Shown piece after piece: positions 61,853-64,000 of a DNA stretch of 64,000 nt; position 1 is the stretch's first letter, and the number at the start of each line of letters is the position of its first letter. A program made the translations under genes and the position numbers. The stretch comes from Trogon surrucura. Lineage: Eukaryota; Chordata; Aves; Trogoniformes; Trogonidae. The DNA lies in contig CM036658.1 of the NCBI GenBank assembly GCA_020746105.1, forward strand, positions 29,103,099 to 29,167,098, written 5' to 3'. A model generated the notes under the pieces. That model made no database searches and was not told the DNA's origin. It saw only the letters and a program-made list of their open reading frames with translations.

Positions 61853-64000
61853 TACCATTTCATAAAATATGATGCCTGAGAACTATTCACAAAACTGATT
61901 TTTTTTTCAATTATTTTTTATTTGCAAGAGAAGTATTTGTTAATATCCATAAAAATGTCATTTATGTGTACTTACGAGAAGAGCGCTAAAAATACTTTTA
62001 CTCCTTTAGGATTTGAGAAGTTTTACTTTCCAAATTGTCTTTTTCTAATATCAGAAGGCAAAAATGAAACATCAGGCACTAATGACTTGAGATACAAATA
62101 AGCTAAAATCAAAGTATGTTTATATCACATTTCAGACTAAAGCTTTCAAGCAGATATTGACATCAGTTCAAACAAAATTCTGAATGTGGCTGTGTGGCAC
62201 TGGATCTTAAAATAAACTTATGATAAGATAAACAGCAAAAAAAACTAACACTGGGTAAAATGGAGAGGAGAGCAAATTAAAAACATAGCAACTACATTTC
62301 AGACGGAAAAATCAGCAAAGGAAGGGAAAACTAATTCATAATTTTCAGTATGTGCAATTGTGGGAATTATGTCATAATATCTATTGCATTTATAATGAGT
62401 TCAACAAGATTATTCTTTGGCCCTGGTCTGTAAAATTGAATGCAATTATTCAGTGAGTGAAACAAATACTTAACAGCTTTGCTGGGACAAACTTTTAAAG
62501 ACAGATCTCAATTCCAGTAACACTATCAAGAATTTCAAAAGTAAGGAACATTGTTCTTCCTCCTGACAGTCATCTTTTGAGGCAGGGTAAAATAATTTTT
62601 CAGGTGCTGATATATCTTTTTACTCTGTATCCCATATCTGTGGTTTTACGCTGCTCTTTCTCTCCACCTGAGCCAACAGCCCTTTTATCTGGTGCCTGTA
62701 TCTCTGATCCACGGTTCTCCTAGAGCTCCTAAAGCCTTCACTACATTGGAGTTTTAAATGGATCTGTTTAAATTTATGAAAATCTCTCTGTAGACATACG
62801 TCTCTCAAGAATGGTTTGCTTCAAGATAGTTTAAGCTGTATCTCAAATACTGGTTTAAACAAAATACAAATTTGTACAAACAAATTGTCTTCCCACAGAA
62901 TCTCTGAGGAAGCTGTCTTTGAGGCATGTTCCTCGTAAGAATGACAATATGTGTACTGTATTTTCAAATCTAAACCCTGTAACTCGCATAATCTACAAAG
63001 CACTGAAGACATATTCTTTGTATTTAAGTCCCCAAAAAGTCCACAGAAAACCACGACAAGAAACCTAATAGGTCTAAAGGAGTTTGGGAGTAAATTTATC
63101 TTTGTACTGTCCACACACATCTTGCACTTCTAAATGGCAGGTTGGGGGTTCAGGTTTCTTTCCTTTGTCTTGTTTTGGAGGAATGGCTTGACTGAGTTTC
63201 TTCTGGGAGATTTCGTTTTAGAGTTTTGGTTCCATTTGTCTGTTTGCTTGGGTTTTTTTATATACCTTCGGCTGTACACTGAACACATAAAAAACACATT
63301 CTTATTTCAAGGCATAGTGCCACTGCTTCAGGTAGACTAAAAGCAGAGAAAGATTAGAGAAATTACTTCAAGACCATACTGCTCGAAACAATGAAGACAC
63401 ACCCTATACAGGAATTAAGGATACATGAAAAAATGCAAGCTCTGAATGCAAAAAACTTGAAACATGTCCATTAAATGCAAATAATAAATAGATATCAATG
63501 ACTTTATTCTACTTTACTCAACTTCTTTTTGAGGCTAATGAAGCTGCAAGCAAGAACAAGAGATGTGTTTGCTCATTGATTCAATACCTGCACTGGAACT
63601 CATGCACAGACTACCGGACCATACATCTTCTTCATAGCTGCTTTAACTCCTGTAGAAGGTCAGATGAGGAACACAGGAAGTTCAAATTATTTACAATCTA
63701 ACCTAGAACTAGAGAGAAGAAGAAAATCTAGCTCTTATTGCTAGCTCTATCTCTTATTTTAATTTCTTATTCAATGGCTGAAAAATAATGTCTTGCTTCC
63801 TTATGCATTATTGTTCTTTAAATGAAAGAGCATGTTATGATAAAATTCGTTTTTTCAAGTGAAATATCCTTCATTCAACAAACATGACTACTGCAGGCAT
63901 GGTCACTAATTCTGAGAAGTGAGGTGTCTGTCATGTCAAAGTGTTTTATAGCCTTATAACTGTAAAAAAGGTATATTTAGGATGTGGGGTTTTTTTAGGA
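61853..64000. other. AT-rich region without recognised genes
   Basis: Short frames only. No repeat tail, exon or RNA gene recognised up to the window end. Confidence 0.45.

Noticed and set aside
1-64000. tRNA, rRNA, snRNA genes and CRISPR arrays
   Set aside because: No internal promoter boxes with cloverleaf potential, no rRNA-like sequence and no spaced direct-repeat array were seen. The only regular arrays are the coding repeats and simple repeats listed.

Overview
This window looks like bird nuclear DNA. It carries several CR1 non-LTR retrotransposon fragments with the avian 8-10 base 3' tail repeat (TTCTGTGA / CAGAATCA), long AT-rich stretches without genes, and one compact GC-rich gene with spliceosomal introns, a TATA/CRE promoter and an AATAAA signal. 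The species and chromosome cannot be read from the sequence.

The left quarter holds a tandem segmental duplication. A 6,389-bp unit (2827-9215) recurs at 10149-16537, exactly 7,322 bp downstream. By eye I found only three base differences between the copies, none in coding sequence. Each unit contains an internally deleted antisense CR1, a CpG-rich promoter (a 10-bp periodic repeat, a perfect CRE palindrome, TATATAAGG), and a three-exon gene. All intron junctions are phase 0, and the gene encodes the same 970-residue protein in both copies. I do not recognise this protein. It has four degenerate ~33-36-residue LPPLQ repeats, a segment that fits the consensus for protein kinase A RII-anchoring helices, seven 32-residue YEAVEEHV repeats arranged as an alternating A/B pair, a long acidic Ala/Pro/Glu-rich tail region, and a basic Arg/Cys C-terminus. 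Just left of copy 1 (2594-2826) lies a diverged relic of the same exon 2 with only two of the four LPPLQ repeats, so the locus has an older duplication history.

The 933-bp spacer between the copies (9216-10148) holds two antisense CR1 3' ends that share the same flanking sequence, plus a short sense CR1 tail. It therefore records an earlier local duplication.

From 16538 to 64000 the sequence is AT-rich and looks intergenic or intronic. It contains CR1 fragments (24779-25462, 39048-39722, 42290-42640 and 56336-57545, plus tail-only remnants at 17258-17292 and 61815-61852), simple repeats, a possible LTR-like or unclassified repeat near 25.55-26.05 kb, and three weak candidate exons. The best of these is a minus-strand terminal exon at 58585-58686, with a strong acceptor and a nearby poly(A) signal. 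No rRNA, tRNA or other RNA gene was recognised.

The main point of interest is the unrecognised, recently duplicated, repeat-built gene. Its CRE+TATA promoter and possible PKA-anchoring helix suggest, by inference only, a cAMP/CREM-driven germ-cell gene.
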